Source of the DNA: JBCDIQ01 sp039024295
GTDB lineage: Bacteria; Bacteroidota; Bacteroidia; J057
Direction: 5' to 3'
NCBI GenBank assembly: GCA_039024295.1
Contig: JBCDIQ010000003.1
Coordinates: 1 to 53,751, forward strand
DNA length: 53,751 nt
The translations under genes and the position numbers were made by a program. The notes beneath the pieces were generated by a model. That model was not told the DNA's origin, ran no database searches, and saw only the letters and a list, made by a program, of their open reading frames with translations. This document shows positions 43,772 to 52,694 of the stretch, one piece after another. Numbering within the stretch: the stretch's first letter is position 1; every line of letters begins with the position of its first letter.

Positions 43772-44812
43772 ATGGTAAACGGTATGAAAATGAACCTAAT
43801 TTTATGCTTTCTTTTCGCAAACTCATTTCTGCTACTTGAAGCACAAATCACTTCTACTGAGCATGATCTAAATAAGGCATCGGATGATTTTTTCACACGG
43901 AAAGTGTACATGCTTGGGGAAACCCACATATTTCCACAAGAAAATAATGAACTCTTTCGAATCTTGATAGACCGGGTAATAAAAGCGGGCTCCAGAAATA
44001 TTAATCTTTGCTATGAATATCCTCCAAGTTTTGTATACTTTTTAAAAAAGTATTTTCTATCAGAAAAGGACTCAGCAGCATTGGTTCAAGAAGGCTATAT
44101 ATTAGAAAGTCCTACCTTACAAACAATCGATTACATAGGTAAATATAGGGATTCAGTTACCTTCAACTTCATTTCGATAGATATTGAGTTTGGTAGTGAT
44201 TTCAGAAGTGTCCGCGAAATGCAATTTGAGTTACTTGGTATGGATACTCCTGAGTTTTATAATTTTGAGGCTCCTGATTTTTTGTATCCTATAAGAAATG
44301 CTCGCTCTAGGTCAAAGATACAAAAGTGGGCACAATCATTTATGATGGATGATTCATTACAGGCGAAATGTCAGTCTCGCATAGATTCAACTTACTGGCT
44401 TTATTTCTACCAATCTATGCGATCTATTGCATCTTATGGATTTATGAAAGGAGGGAAAACAGATCGTAAACTAGCTATTCGTGATGCGCACATGGCCCAA
44501 ACAATAGAAGATATCTGCGATGACTCGTCAGTTTGTGTGATGAGTTTAGGGCAAATGCATATTAAGCCTCAAGAAGGAAAACAGACTTGTAATATTGTGC
44601 AGAATTTAAAAAGGATACAACGAAATGATATTTGCCTTATCCCAATAGTTTATCCAAATGGAGAGTGGCTTGGTAGTTTATCTATTTACTATAAAAATGA
44701 ATATAAAACATACCCTAAAGACGGCCCTTACAAAGAGCTGATTCAAGCGGGCATATTTGATATGATTGTGTTTCCTCCTGGACAGATTTCTGAGGAATTG
44801 GAAGGACCATAA
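43772..44812 (+). CDS. Exported protein, possible EreA/ChaN-like (TIKI/TraB-type) fold
   Basis: 346 residues with a signal peptide (MKMNLILCFLFANSFLLLEA). Two motifs stand out: VYMLGETHIFPQEN near residue 45 and VCVMSLGQMHIKP near 255. They resemble the paired GExH and GxxH elements of the erythromycin esterase/ChaN/TIKI superfamily, whose members use Glu and His for esterase or metal-dependent hydrolysis. The resemblance is motif-level only. An ATG at 43784 gives a cleaner signal peptide than 43772. Neighbours are unknown secreted proteins, and the DNA is AT-richer than the rest of the window. Confidence 0.5.
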   Translation: MVNGMKMNLILCFLFANSFLLLEAQITSTEHDLNKASDDFFTRKVYMLGETHIFPQENNELFRILIDRVIKAGSRNINLCYEYPPSFVYFLKKYFLSEKDSAALVQEGYILESPTLQTIDYIGKYRDSVTFNFISIDIEFGSDFRSVREMQFELLGMDTPEFYNFEAPDFLYPIRNARSRSKIQKWAQSFMMDDSLQAKCQSRIDSTYWLYFYQSMRSIASYGFMKGGKTDRKLAIRDAHMAQTIEDICDDSSVCVMSLGQMHIKPQEGKQTCNIVQNLKRIQRNDICLIPIVYPNGEWLGSLSIYYKNEYKTYPKDGPYKELIQAGIFDMIVFPPGQISEELEGP

Positions 44813-44878
44813 TCCTTCTCTGGAAGGAATTGCATTCGATTATGGGTTATGTAGGATCACCCACTCCACTTCTAAAAA

Positions 44879-45610
44879 ATGATGACATTCCTCCAAGTAA
44901 ACCTTTGCTTCTTCTTTTTCATGAGCATTTGGGGTTTATGGTCTCCCAAAACCATCCTTCAATATCCTAACATAGGTCAAATCCAAAAGAAGGGAAACCA
45001 TTTCTCTATTCATTATGACCAACAAAACTCAGCCTTTGATTCAACTGACGCTATCGCATTTTTTTATTCTGAAAAAGAGAAGGCAGTATCTATCATTTAC
45101 CTAAATGATACCCTCCTTGTGGGAGAACACTATAACACCTTTTTTACACCACCTCATTGTGAAGCGATCCAGCTTAACAATGAAGGGATATATATAATTA
45201 TTGAGGAAAATAGACTGGCCCTTGCTGAAGAGAGAAGTATCACCCGAAGAGGGGAGCTGGTATACAGGTCAACCCTAAAGTGGCATTTGGTCATATTTGA
45301 TGATAGCGAAGAGATATTAAGCATATATCAGCCTAAAAGCATCCCCACATTTTCAAAAGCCTTTGACATGCAAATTCTGCTTACGGAGGATACCCTGGAA
45401 CGAATCAACATCTCAAACGCCCAACATTATCCAAGATTAAAAAGCATCGACTCCATTGGAAAGAAAAGCTATACCATCTCATTGCATGACTTTTTCTGTT
45501 CTGAGGAATTTGACTTGAGCTATAAAAACCTGTACATCCAATTTGTAACCAAAGGGGGATATATTTTGGCTTTTAACGTGAGAACGAAGAAAGATAATCT
45601 TTGTAACTAG
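44879..45610 (+). CDS. Membrane-anchored or exported protein of unknown function
   Basis: 243 residues with an N-terminal hydrophobic segment (MMTFLQVNLCFFFFMSIWGL) and a beta-rich body (IIYLNDTLLVGEHYNTFFT, WHLVIFDDSEEILSIYQP). I do not recognise a family. It follows the EreA/ChaN-like gene by 66 bp in the same orientation and may share a transcript with it. AT-rich composition suggests recent acquisition or low constraint. Confidence 0.5.
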   Translation: MMTFLQVNLCFFFFMSIWGLWSPKTILQYPNIGQIQKKGNHFSIHYDQQNSAFDSTDAIAFFYSEKEKAVSIIYLNDTLLVGEHYNTFFTPPHCEAIQLNNEGIYIIIEENRLALAEERSITRRGELVYRSTLKWHLVIFDDSEEILSIYQPKSIPTFSKAFDMQILLTEDTLERINISNAQHYPRLKSIDSIGKKSYTISLHDFFCSEEFDLSYKNLYIQFVTKGGYILAFNVRTKKDNLCN

Positions 45611-45735
45611 CCATGTAGCCTATCTGTCAGGCAAGCCATTCTTTTAACAGAAGTGTTGAGGGAGGTGCAAACCAGACAAATGCTATCGAAGGTAAAGGAA
45701 TGAGCGTCGTTTTTACTTGTAAGTAAAAGTAAAAT

Positions 45736-45758
45736 GTATCTACTAATAGATTAGATAC
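45736..45758. promoter_or_regulatory. Inverted repeat upstream of the unknown gene at 45797
   Basis: GTATCTA (45736-45742) and TAGATAC (45752-45758) are a perfect 7-bp inverted repeat with a 9-base spacer, 38 bp before the next start codon. The half-site TATCTA is the same as in the repeat before the antitoxin at 1324. A common regulator is possible, but so is chance in AT-rich DNA. Confidence 0.3.
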
Positions 45759-45796
45759 GTAAAATCTGTTAGTTACTTTCAATTTGTTTCCATCAG

Positions 45797-46468
45797 ATGC
45801 CACTGCTTGTCAGCCAAAAAAATCAAGTTTTCCAACTCATTGAAGAAGCAGGTCTAAATCCTGCTGAATTTGTTCTCGAAGAAGTCAACAGCCGATTTGA
45901 TGTGGTCCCAAAAGCCACACGGATGAACTTCCGGGAGGGAACCTACTATTTCCTGTTTGAGAAGGCCAATCGTCGGGATATGCACTATGTAGTTTACTGT
46001 CCCGGCCTCCACGAGTACGAATCTCAGGCACGGCCCGGAACCGATTGGTACCTGCTATTGGCCTATGTGAAAGAGTGGTTGGGCAACCTCCAACGGGAAG
46101 TTACCGAGACGGATCGCTGGCAAAAGATGGGGCTTACCGTTGCGCAAACCCGCCTTAATTTTGGGGGTACGCAAGAGCTGGCAGACATTCCCTTTACTGA
46201 ACCCCAGCAAACCCAAATAAAGGAGCGTTTTCAACTGGCCACGGCCCGGCTGGAAGAAACCGATCTCACCGAGGAGCAAATCGAAGTGCTCAAGGTGCGG
46301 TTCGATCATTTGGGGAACATGAGCGGAAAGCTTGGCCGAACCGATTGGGAAAGCCTGATGGTAGGTACCCTGGTGAGTGCCTTTACCTCCCTGGGAGTTG
46401 GCCCGGAGACGGCACGTATGGTATGGGAAATCCTGCGCCAAGCATTCGGGCAATTACTGTTAGGGTAA
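45797..46468 (+). CDS. Unknown protein, two-part, with hydrophobic C-terminal helix
   Basis: 223 residues. The N-terminal half is alpha/beta (NFREGTYYFLFEKANRRDM, YVVYCPGLHEYE) and ends in a Trp-rich segment (WYLLLAYVKEWLGNLQREV). The C-terminal half is helical, with a LGRTDWESLMVGTLVSAF segment and an amphipathic or membrane-seeking end. Similar stand-alone proteins occur beside stress and conflict genes, in my recollection, but I cannot name the family. It returns to the GC level of the main chromosome. Confidence 0.55.
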   Translation: MPLLVSQKNQVFQLIEEAGLNPAEFVLEEVNSRFDVVPKATRMNFREGTYYFLFEKANRRDMHYVVYCPGLHEYESQARPGTDWYLLLAYVKEWLGNLQREVTETDRWQKMGLTVAQTRLNFGGTQELADIPFTEPQQTQIKERFQLATARLEETDLTEEQIEVLKVRFDHLGNMSGKLGRTDWESLMVGTLVSAFTSLGVGPETARMVWEILRQAFGQLLLG

Positions 46469-46510
46469 GTTATTCTCGGTTATCAGCATGCTACCCCCTT
46501 AATCCTACTT

Positions 46511-48700
46511 CTATTCCCAGCCTTCAAACCCCTGCGGGCCTTTGGTTTTACTGCCAGATTTCTGGGTAGACTTCCTCCTTGCCGCTCCACAATACCCGGT
46601 AGGGGCAACACCAGCTGGTCGCTCGAACTTTCGCATTTGGGGCTTGGTCTCGGGGTCTTTGCAGACCCTTTTCATGTAAGCCGAAAACATCGGGCGGGCC
46701 ATATAGGACCCTTGTCCATACTTGAAGTTCGGGAAACGCATCCTTCTTTCGGCACATCCCACCCAAATGCCTGTGACCAGCTCAGGGGTAATGCCTACAA
46801 ACCAGCCATCAGAGTGGTTTTGAGTCGTTCCGGTTTTACCTCCCACCTGAATGGGCAATGCATGCCGCGCACCCTGGTTGTACCGGGTGCCCACGGCAAA
46901 TCGCAGCATGTCCACCATTTGAATGGCCGTTTCATCTGAGATTGCACGCCGGGTACGTCCGGTAAATACTTCCAACACCCTTCCATTCCGGTCTTCAATC
47001 CGGGTGATAAAAAGGGGTTCCTGCCAGATGCCCAGGTTCACAAACGTTCCATAAGCCCCCGTAAGTTCCAGGAGGTTTAATTCTGTGGTGCCTAGGCAAG
47101 CTGCCGGGTGGGGCGGAATTTCAGTTTGGATGCCCATCAGTCGGGCGTACTCAGAGATGTTCTGGATGCCAATCCGCTTGGTAAGGCGGGCCGTGATGAT
47201 GTTCAACGAACTCCTGAGGGCCTGCTGCAGGGTTACATAGCCTCCAGCATTGGAAGAAGGATTTTCAGGTGCCCAGACCACCTCATTTTTTTCATTGTAA
47301 AAGAATACCCGTTGGTTGAGTTCTTCATCACACGGGTGCATGCCATTGTCCAGGGCAGCGGTAAATACAAAAGGCTTGAAGGTGGAACCAGTTTGCCGCT
47401 TGCTGACCTGCACGTGGTCATACTTAAAATGATTGTAGTCAATTCCCCCAACCCATGCCTTGATGTGGCCACTCTGCGGGTGAATGGAAACCAACCCGGT
47501 TTCGAGCACACGGCTGGTATGCCGAATGGAATCCATGGGACTCATCACGGTATCCATAAGGCCTTCCCATGTGAAAATTTTCATGTTTACTGGCTGCTCA
47601 AACTCCTGGCGCACCTCTTCGGGGGTTTTCCCCCTGTTTAATCCCTGGAGGTAACGTGGGCTTGCTTTCATCATTCCCCGCAGCATGTCATGGTCTTTTC
47701 GCCAGGGCTCTTTCCCCCGAATTTGGCGACTAAACGTCTTTTGCAGCTCTTCCATGTGGGTTTTCATAGCTGCTTCTGCATGCTGTTGGATGCGACTGTC
47801 CAATGTGGTATACACCCTTAATCCATCTCTGTAAGGATCGAATCCATTGGCTTTGCCCCATTTTTCCAGCCATAGACGCACCTGCTCCTGAAAGTATGGG
47901 GCCAATCCATTTGCTGTGATTTTTTCGTTTGGATCGGGCAGTAATCGTCTTTTTTGTAAGCTTTCAAGGTCATTCGGAGAAACCTTTCCTTTTTCGGTCA
48001 TGAGCCGTAACACCAGATTTCTCCGCGAGCGAGCGTGTTCCGGATGCCTAAAGGGGCTGTAAATTCCCTGGCCTTTCAGCAAGCCTACAATCAATGCGGC
48101 ATCTTCCGCAGGTAAGCTATCAGCACTGGTACCAAACAATCGCCGTGAAGCGGTTTCAATGCCATAGCAGTTCCCATAAATGTTTACTGTGTTCAGGTAA
48201 TGGCTGAGGATTTCCTCTTTGGTGTACGTTTTTTCCAACTGGACCGCCACCCACATTTCCTTGAGCTTCCGCATCACGGTCTTCTCCCGCCCAATGCCTG
48301 GAATCAGGTTTCTGGCCAACTGCATGCTAATTGTACTTGCACCACTTACCTGATCACGGGCAAGGTAGCGGTACAAAATAGCGGGAATGGCCTTACCATC
48401 GATCCCACTGTGCTCGTAAAATCGTTTATCTTCTGTAGCTATGAGCGCATTTAGCACATTGGGGGAAATCTCTTCCAAATTACGGGCTATCCTGTTTTCG
48501 CCCCGGTGAATCCGGGTCAGGAGGACACTGTCTGCAGAATACACCAGGGTTGAACGCCCTGTCACGGGATTTTCAATCCACGTTTTGTCCGGCAGCTCAT
48601 AAGCCAGGGTGATAGCTGTTCGGATCAGAAAGGCAATCCCCAGCCAAATAAGCCCAAACAGAATGATCCGGCCATAGCGATATTTGGAGGAGGTAGAAAT
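46511..48700 (-). CDS. Class A penicillin-binding protein (PBP1A-like), probable ATT start
   Basis: A bifunctional peptidoglycan synthase. The glycosyltransferase domain (GT51) shows ATEDKRFYEHSGID and STISMQLARNL. The transpeptidase domain shows TGSTFKPF (active-site Ser), SSLN and KTGTTQ. The first standard start is GTG at 48565, which would give 684 residues without a membrane anchor. The frame is open further upstream to a TAA at 48713-48715 and encodes a membrane helix (RIILFGLIWLGIAFLI) exactly where PBP1A needs one. In that extension there is no ATG, GTG or TTG. ATT at 48698-48700 would start STSSKYRYGRII and give 729 residues. So either initiation is at ATT or a sequence error hides a normal start. 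Confidence 0.85.
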   Translation of the reverse strand: MSTSSKYRYGRIILFGLIWLGIAFLIRTAITLAYELPDKTWIENPVTGRSTLVYSADSVLLTRIHRGENRIARNLEEISPNVLNALIATEDKRFYEHSGIDGKAIPAILYRYLARDQVSGASTISMQLARNLIPGIGREKTVMRKLKEMWVAVQLEKTYTKEEILSHYLNTVNIYGNCYGIETASRRLFGTSADSLPAEDAALIVGLLKGQGIYSPFRHPEHARSRRNLVLRLMTEKGKVSPNDLESLQKRRLLPDPNEKITANGLAPYFQEQVRLWLEKWGKANGFDPYRDGLRVYTTLDSRIQQHAEAAMKTHMEELQKTFSRQIRGKEPWRKDHDMLRGMMKASPRYLQGLNRGKTPEEVRQEFEQPVNMKIFTWEGLMDTVMSPMDSIRHTSRVLETGLVSIHPQSGHIKAWVGGIDYNHFKYDHVQVSKRQTGSTFKPFVFTAALDNGMHPCDEELNQRVFFYNEKNEVVWAPENPSSNAGGYVTLQQALRSSLNIITARLTKRIGIQNISEYARLMGIQTEIPPHPAACLGTTELNLLELTGAYGTFVNLGIWQEPLFITRIEDRNGRVLEVFTGRTRRAISDETAIQMVDMLRFAVGTRYNQGARHALPIQVGGKTGTTQNHSDGWFVGITPELVTGIWVGCAERRMRFPNFKYGQGSYMARPMFSAYMKRVCKDPETKPQMRKFERPAGVAPTGYCGAARRKSTQKSGSKTKGPQGFEGWE

Positions 48701-49041
48701 GAGTAGTGGTTTTTAGGAGTTAATTATTGTGCTTTGGCATTCGATATTGAATGCGTATCAATTTTTCTGTTTAAGGATCAGTCTAAAAATAATTTGGCTG
48801 TTTTGACTTGATCTTTTGAGTTTATACTTCGTTAAAAAATGCTCAAATAGCCCGCTATTTTCACATTTTTTGCCTTGTCTATCCTCAAAATCTCTGCGCC
48901 AAATCGAAATCTTATTTTTTTCCTGATCCTAAATTACCTTTATCACGAGGATGAGACTTACCTTTAAAGGGTACCTATTCGGCTATTTCAACATCCTTTT
49001 GCTCTAATTACCGATTTTTTTCGGACAAAATAGTATAACCC
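48701..49041. other. Divergent intergenic region, AT-rich
   Basis: No gene is visible. The stretch separates the PBP1A gene from the TIP30-like gene and probably holds promoters for both. ACCTTTA occurs twice (48936-48942 and 48960-48966), and a small CCGA-T6-TCGG hairpin lies near 49011. I see nothing else. Confidence 0.4.
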
Positions 49042-49713
49042 ATGAATAATCAATCCAAAAAAGTGGCCTGGATACTGGGGGGAACCGGCCTGGTGGGGCA
49101 GGCACTGGTGGAGCAGTTGAAGGAGGACGATGCGTATGGAGAAATTCACCTGTTGTCCAGGCGAGAACTTGCGCATACGCATCCCAACATTCAGGTTCAC
49201 GTGGTAGATTATAACCAGCCTGAATCCTGGCAAGACATCGTTAAAGGAGACGTGCTATTTTCCTCCATGGGGACAACCATCAAAAAGGCTGGAAGCCAGG
49301 AAGCCCAATACAAGGTTGATTACACCTATCAATATGAAACCGCCAGGGCAGCAGCTTCGAATGGAGTCCCTGCCTATGTGCTCATCTCTTCCATCGGTGC
49401 CAATTCAACATCCAGCGTTTTTTACACCCGAATCAAGGGCGAGCTGGACCGTGATGTACAGCAATTGGGGTTCTCAGCTGTAACCATCCTGCGCCCATCG
49501 GTGCTGGACGGAGACCGGGAAGAGCATCGCTTTGGAGAGAACATCGGCATAAAGCTAGGGCACCTGTTGGGAGGGCTTCCTTTCTTCAGCACCTACCGCC
49601 CGATTCATGTGGAAATTGTTGCACAGGCCATGAGAGCTGCCGCAGATCGACCAGACGGCACCCTCATTCTGGACTCCCCAGATATGTTTACCCTGGCAAA
49701 AGAAAAAGCCTGA
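49042..49713 (+). CDS. TIP30/HTATIP2-like NAD(P)-binding protein (atypical short-chain dehydrogenase)
   Basis: 223 residues with a Rossmann nucleotide-binding loop GGTGLVGQALVEQL near the N-terminus. The atypical SDR features are SSMGTT, VLISSIGANSTSSVFYTRIKGELD (Ser-Tyr-Lys type region with YTRIKGELD) and ILRPSVLDG. Bacterial members are often annotated as NAD-dependent epimerase or semialdehyde dehydrogenase-like; the substrate is unknown. It is a single gene with a bidirectional terminator at its end. Confidence 0.82.
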   Translation: MNNQSKKVAWILGGTGLVGQALVEQLKEDDAYGEIHLLSRRELAHTHPNIQVHVVDYNQPESWQDIVKGDVLFSSMGTTIKKAGSQEAQYKVDYTYQYETARAAASNGVPAYVLISSIGANSTSSVFYTRIKGELDRDVQQLGFSAVTILRPSVLDGDREEHRFGENIGIKLGHLLGGLPFFSTYRPIHVEIVAQAMRAAADRPDGTLILDSPDMFTLAKEKA

Positions 49714-49738
49714 GCTAATGCCCAGGCCTGTAGTTTTT
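49708..49738. terminator. Bidirectional terminator between the TIP30-like and HtrA genes
   Basis: GCCTGAGC and GCCCAGGC (49708-49727) form an 8-bp stem with one mismatch and loop TAAT. Runs of A to the left and T to the right serve both convergent genes. Its first arm lies inside the last codons of the TIP30-like gene. Confidence 0.7.
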
Positions 49739-49754
49739 CATTTACCTATTTCTC

Positions 49755-51242
49755 CTACCAGCTAAAGCTGTAAGAAGCAATTACACCATCTCCCATCAAG
49801 CCTTTGATGGTAACGAAATCGCCTGTACCAGCCAATGCCTGGCGGAGTTGGTTTACACTACGGATTTTTTCGTCGTTTATCTCGGTGATCACAAATCCGT
49901 CCTGGATGCCACCGGATTCCAGACGCTTACCAGCTTTTTCAACTTTTATACCATAAGGCGTCCCGAACTCGCGCTTTTCAGACTCTGTCAGGGAACGGAA
50001 CTCCGACCCCTCCATTTCGAATTGTTCGGAGGCTTTGGGGGTCGCAGCAGCGACCTGTCCATTATATCCCTGCAGGGTTACAGGAACGCTGACCTTTTCC
50101 CCTCTCCGAATCAGATTCACCGTGATCTTGTCACCAGGACGATAGAGGCTCACCTGTTCCTGAAGTTCAGAAGTATTGCTCACCAAGCGATCATTTACAG
50201 AAATAATCACATCTCCAGGGCGAATACCTGCACGTGACGCACCGCTATTGGAAGCAACAGAAGTAATATAAGCACCCTTTAAAACATCCAGGTTTTCCTC
50301 TTCTGCCAAACGAGCATCTACCGGACGAATGGTAACCCCAAGGAATCCCCGCTTAACTTCTCCGTAATTCAACAGGTCTTCCATCACCTTTTTCACCATC
50401 AGGGAAGGGATGGCAAAGCTGTACCCGGCATAGGTGCCTGTACGAGAGGCGATGGCGGTATTAATGCCTACCAGCTCTCCTTGAATATTCACCAGGGCGC
50501 CGCCGCTGTTTCCACGGTTTACCGCAGCATCTGTTTGTATAAATGATTCAATGGCCAGGTTTCCTTGACCTTCTCCTTGCAGCAGGTTAATGTTCCGGCC
50601 TTTGGCACTCACAATCCCTGCGGTCACGGTGGACTTAAGGTCCATGGGGTTACCAACGGCAAGCACCCATTCTCCTACCTGAACCTGATCTGAATTACCA
50701 AAAGAAAGGAAAGGAAGCGCCTTTGCATCAATCTTGAGCAGCGCCAAGTCTGTATTGGGATCGGTTCCGATGACCTCCGCATCGAAGTTGCGATTATCAA
50801 ACAAGGTTACATCAACCTTGTCTGCATCTTCGATTACGTGGTTATTGGTTACGATGTAGCCATCGCCTGAAATCAGCACACCTGAACCCGTGGCCATTCC
50901 CTGTGGAGCGTCCCGTGGAGTGTACTCATCAAAGAAATCCCTGAATGGATTGCTGAAAAAGTCACTGTCCTTGCGGTTTTTCCGCGCCTCATACCGAGAG
51001 CGGATATGCACCACAGCTGGGCGCGACCTATTTACCGCTTCCACAAAATTGGGCAAGGCAAGCTCATTTTGAGCTTTGGGCCGGTCATCTGTGTACTTGG
51101 AAAACGTGGCCGAAATCGGCTCTTGTTGCAGCGGGATAAACTGCTCTTCGAAAAACGCTTTGTAGATTCCGACCCCAGCAAAGGAGCCTAACATTGTCAA
51201 CAAAAATGCACCAACAGCTCTTTTCATCATAATGAACGACAT
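49755..51242 (-). CDS. HtrA/DegP-type Do-family serine protease
   Basis: A 495-residue periplasmic quality-control protease, anchored by or cleaved at an N-terminal signal (MKRAVGAFLLTMLGSFAGVG). The catalytic triad is His135 (TNNHVIEDA), Asp165 (NTDLALLKI) and Ser246 (GNSGGALV). Two PDZ domains follow (about 290-380 and 400-490). The family degrades or refolds misfolded envelope proteins. It is a single gene; the start at 51242 is followed by a second possible start at residue 6. Related proteins are called DegP/DegQ/MucD, and I cannot choose between them. Confidence 0.93.
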   Translation of the reverse strand: MSFIMMKRAVGAFLLTMLGSFAGVGIYKAFFEEQFIPLQQEPISATFSKYTDDRPKAQNELALPNFVEAVNRSRPAVVHIRSRYEARKNRKDSDFFSNPFRDFFDEYTPRDAPQGMATGSGVLISGDGYIVTNNHVIEDADKVDVTLFDNRNFDAEVIGTDPNTDLALLKIDAKALPFLSFGNSDQVQVGEWVLAVGNPMDLKSTVTAGIVSAKGRNINLLQGEGQGNLAIESFIQTDAAVNRGNSGGALVNIQGELVGINTAIASRTGTYAGYSFAIPSLMVKKVMEDLLNYGEVKRGFLGVTIRPVDARLAEEENLDVLKGAYITSVASNSGASRAGIRPGDVIISVNDRLVSNTSELQEQVSLYRPGDKITVNLIRRGEKVSVPVTLQGYNGQVAAATPKASEQFEMEGSEFRSLTESEKREFGTPYGIKVEKAGKRLESGGIQDGFVITEINDEKIRSVNQLRQALAGTGDFVTIKGLMGDGVIASYSFSW

Positions 51243-51422
51243 TACGCAGTTAGACCAATGATAAATGATAGCGCGTAGAGATGACTAATATAACGGAATA
51301 TACCTAGAATGAGTTTAGGCATTCGCCATTTTTCATGGTTTGTTGAAATAATTCTGTCCCGGACTTTGTACCTTTTTTACCTTGAAGGTCGTATGTAAAT
51401 TACCTTTACTTTTTCCTCCATT

Positions 51423-52694
51423 ATGAACGCCATTGAAATCCGTCAGCGATTCACGGAATTGCGCCAACTGATTCAAGCCAAGGATTTGAGCCGTGCTACC
51501 CGCAGGGTACTGGATTTTTTCACGGATTTCTATTTACCTGCCGAACTTAAACGGAACGCCATTAGCTTGAGGGCTGCCTATAATGAGTGGGTCCGAAGCG
51601 GGCCGGAAGAAAACCTTGCTGAGCAGGAAAACGCTTTATTGCAACAATGTGCACAATTGTTGGATGCCATCGAACTGGAGCTGGAAACCCCCGAAAACGT
51701 TCCTGTTCACAAAGATGCCCACGGCTTGTTCAGAGCAGCCGAAAAGGTCGAAGGCGTTCAAGTAGTAGTCGAAGCAACAGGTATCACCAAAACGTTTCGC
51801 ACTCCCTTACATACCTTTCGCTTACCTCCATTAGACATTTCCCTAAAAGTTGGGGAGATACCCGGCGTGGTGGGAGAGAATGGAAATGGAAAAACGACCC
51901 TTCTCCGCATGGTGGCAGGTGACCTACAAGCGGATGGTGGAGAATTGGGGTATCCGGGCTTCGATGTTCCCGAAGGCGACTGGTACCAGATCAAGCAGCA
52001 CATTGCCTTTATTCCGCAGGCACTTTCTCCTTGGCAGGGGTATTTGAAAGAAAATCTGCACTTTACTGCCGCTATTCATGGGATCAAAGGGCAAGCCAAT
52101 GAGGATCGGGTGGAGTTTATCATTCATCGACTGGGCCTGACACGCTACAGCGATTCCCTTTGGAAGGAAATTTCCAGTGGGTACAAACTCCGGTTTGAAC
52201 TTGCCCGGGCATTGGTCTGGAAGCCGCAATTGCTCATCATTGACGAGCCACTGGCCAACCTTGACATCAACACCCAGCAGATGTTTCTGCAGGACCTGCG
52301 GTACCTGGCAGACTCATTGACCGAACCCATTGCCATCCTGCTTACCTCCCAGCATTTGCACGAGGTAGAAAGCATCGCGGACAACATCATCTTCATGCGG
52401 GAAGGCCGTGCGCTGTACAATGGCTCCATGCAGGAGTTTGGACAGAACCGAAAAGAAAACCTTTTCGAGGTCGTGGCGGATGTGTCCGCCTCGGAAATCC
52501 AAGACGTCCTGAAAGACCTTAATGGATTAGAAATAGAAGACCAGGGACGTATCACCCTGGTTCGGGTAGCGGCAGATGTGCCGCCCGCCCAAGTACTCGG
52601 TGCCCTTGCACAAGCGGGCATCTCTCCTCAATATTTTAGAGATATCAGTACCTCAACCCTCAAACTCTTCCGAGAACATGCTCAGAAAGATTGA
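51423..52694 (+). CDS. ABC ATPase with N-terminal effector-associated-domain-like helical domain
   Basis: 423 residues. Residues 1-88 form a helical domain (IRQRFTELRQLIQAKDLSRA ... LLQQCAQLLDAIELE) that fits the pattern of effector-associated domains such as EAD11, and it resembles the C-terminal domain of the cyclase-SIR2 protein at 15774. Residues ~115-330 are an ABC ATPase: Walker A GENGNGKTT (151-159), signature-like EISSGYKLRFELARAL (249-264), Walker B LLIIDEPLANLD, and a switch His in LTSQHLHEVE. A C-terminal regulatory part follows. The overlapping next gene is a membrane protein, so together they look like an ABC transporter with an added protein-interaction module. The substrate is unknown. 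Confidence 0.78.
   Translation: MNAIEIRQRFTELRQLIQAKDLSRATRRVLDFFTDFYLPAELKRNAISLRAAYNEWVRSGPEENLAEQENALLQQCAQLLDAIELELETPENVPVHKDAHGLFRAAEKVEGVQVVVEATGITKTFRTPLHTFRLPPLDISLKVGEIPGVVGENGNGKTTLLRMVAGDLQADGGELGYPGFDVPEGDWYQIKQHIAFIPQALSPWQGYLKENLHFTAAIHGIKGQANEDRVEFIIHRLGLTRYSDSLWKEISSGYKLRFELARALVWKPQLLIIDEPLANLDINTQQMFLQDLRYLADSLTEPIAILLTSQHLHEVESIADNIIFMREGRALYNGSMQEFGQNRKENLFEVVADVSASEIQDVLKDLNGLEIEDQGRITLVRVAADVPPAQVLGALAQAGISPQYFRDISTSTLKLFREHAQKD

Noticed and set aside
46511..48565. PBP1A starting at the GTG at 48565
   Set aside because: This start would remove the membrane anchor, which is encoded in frame directly upstream.
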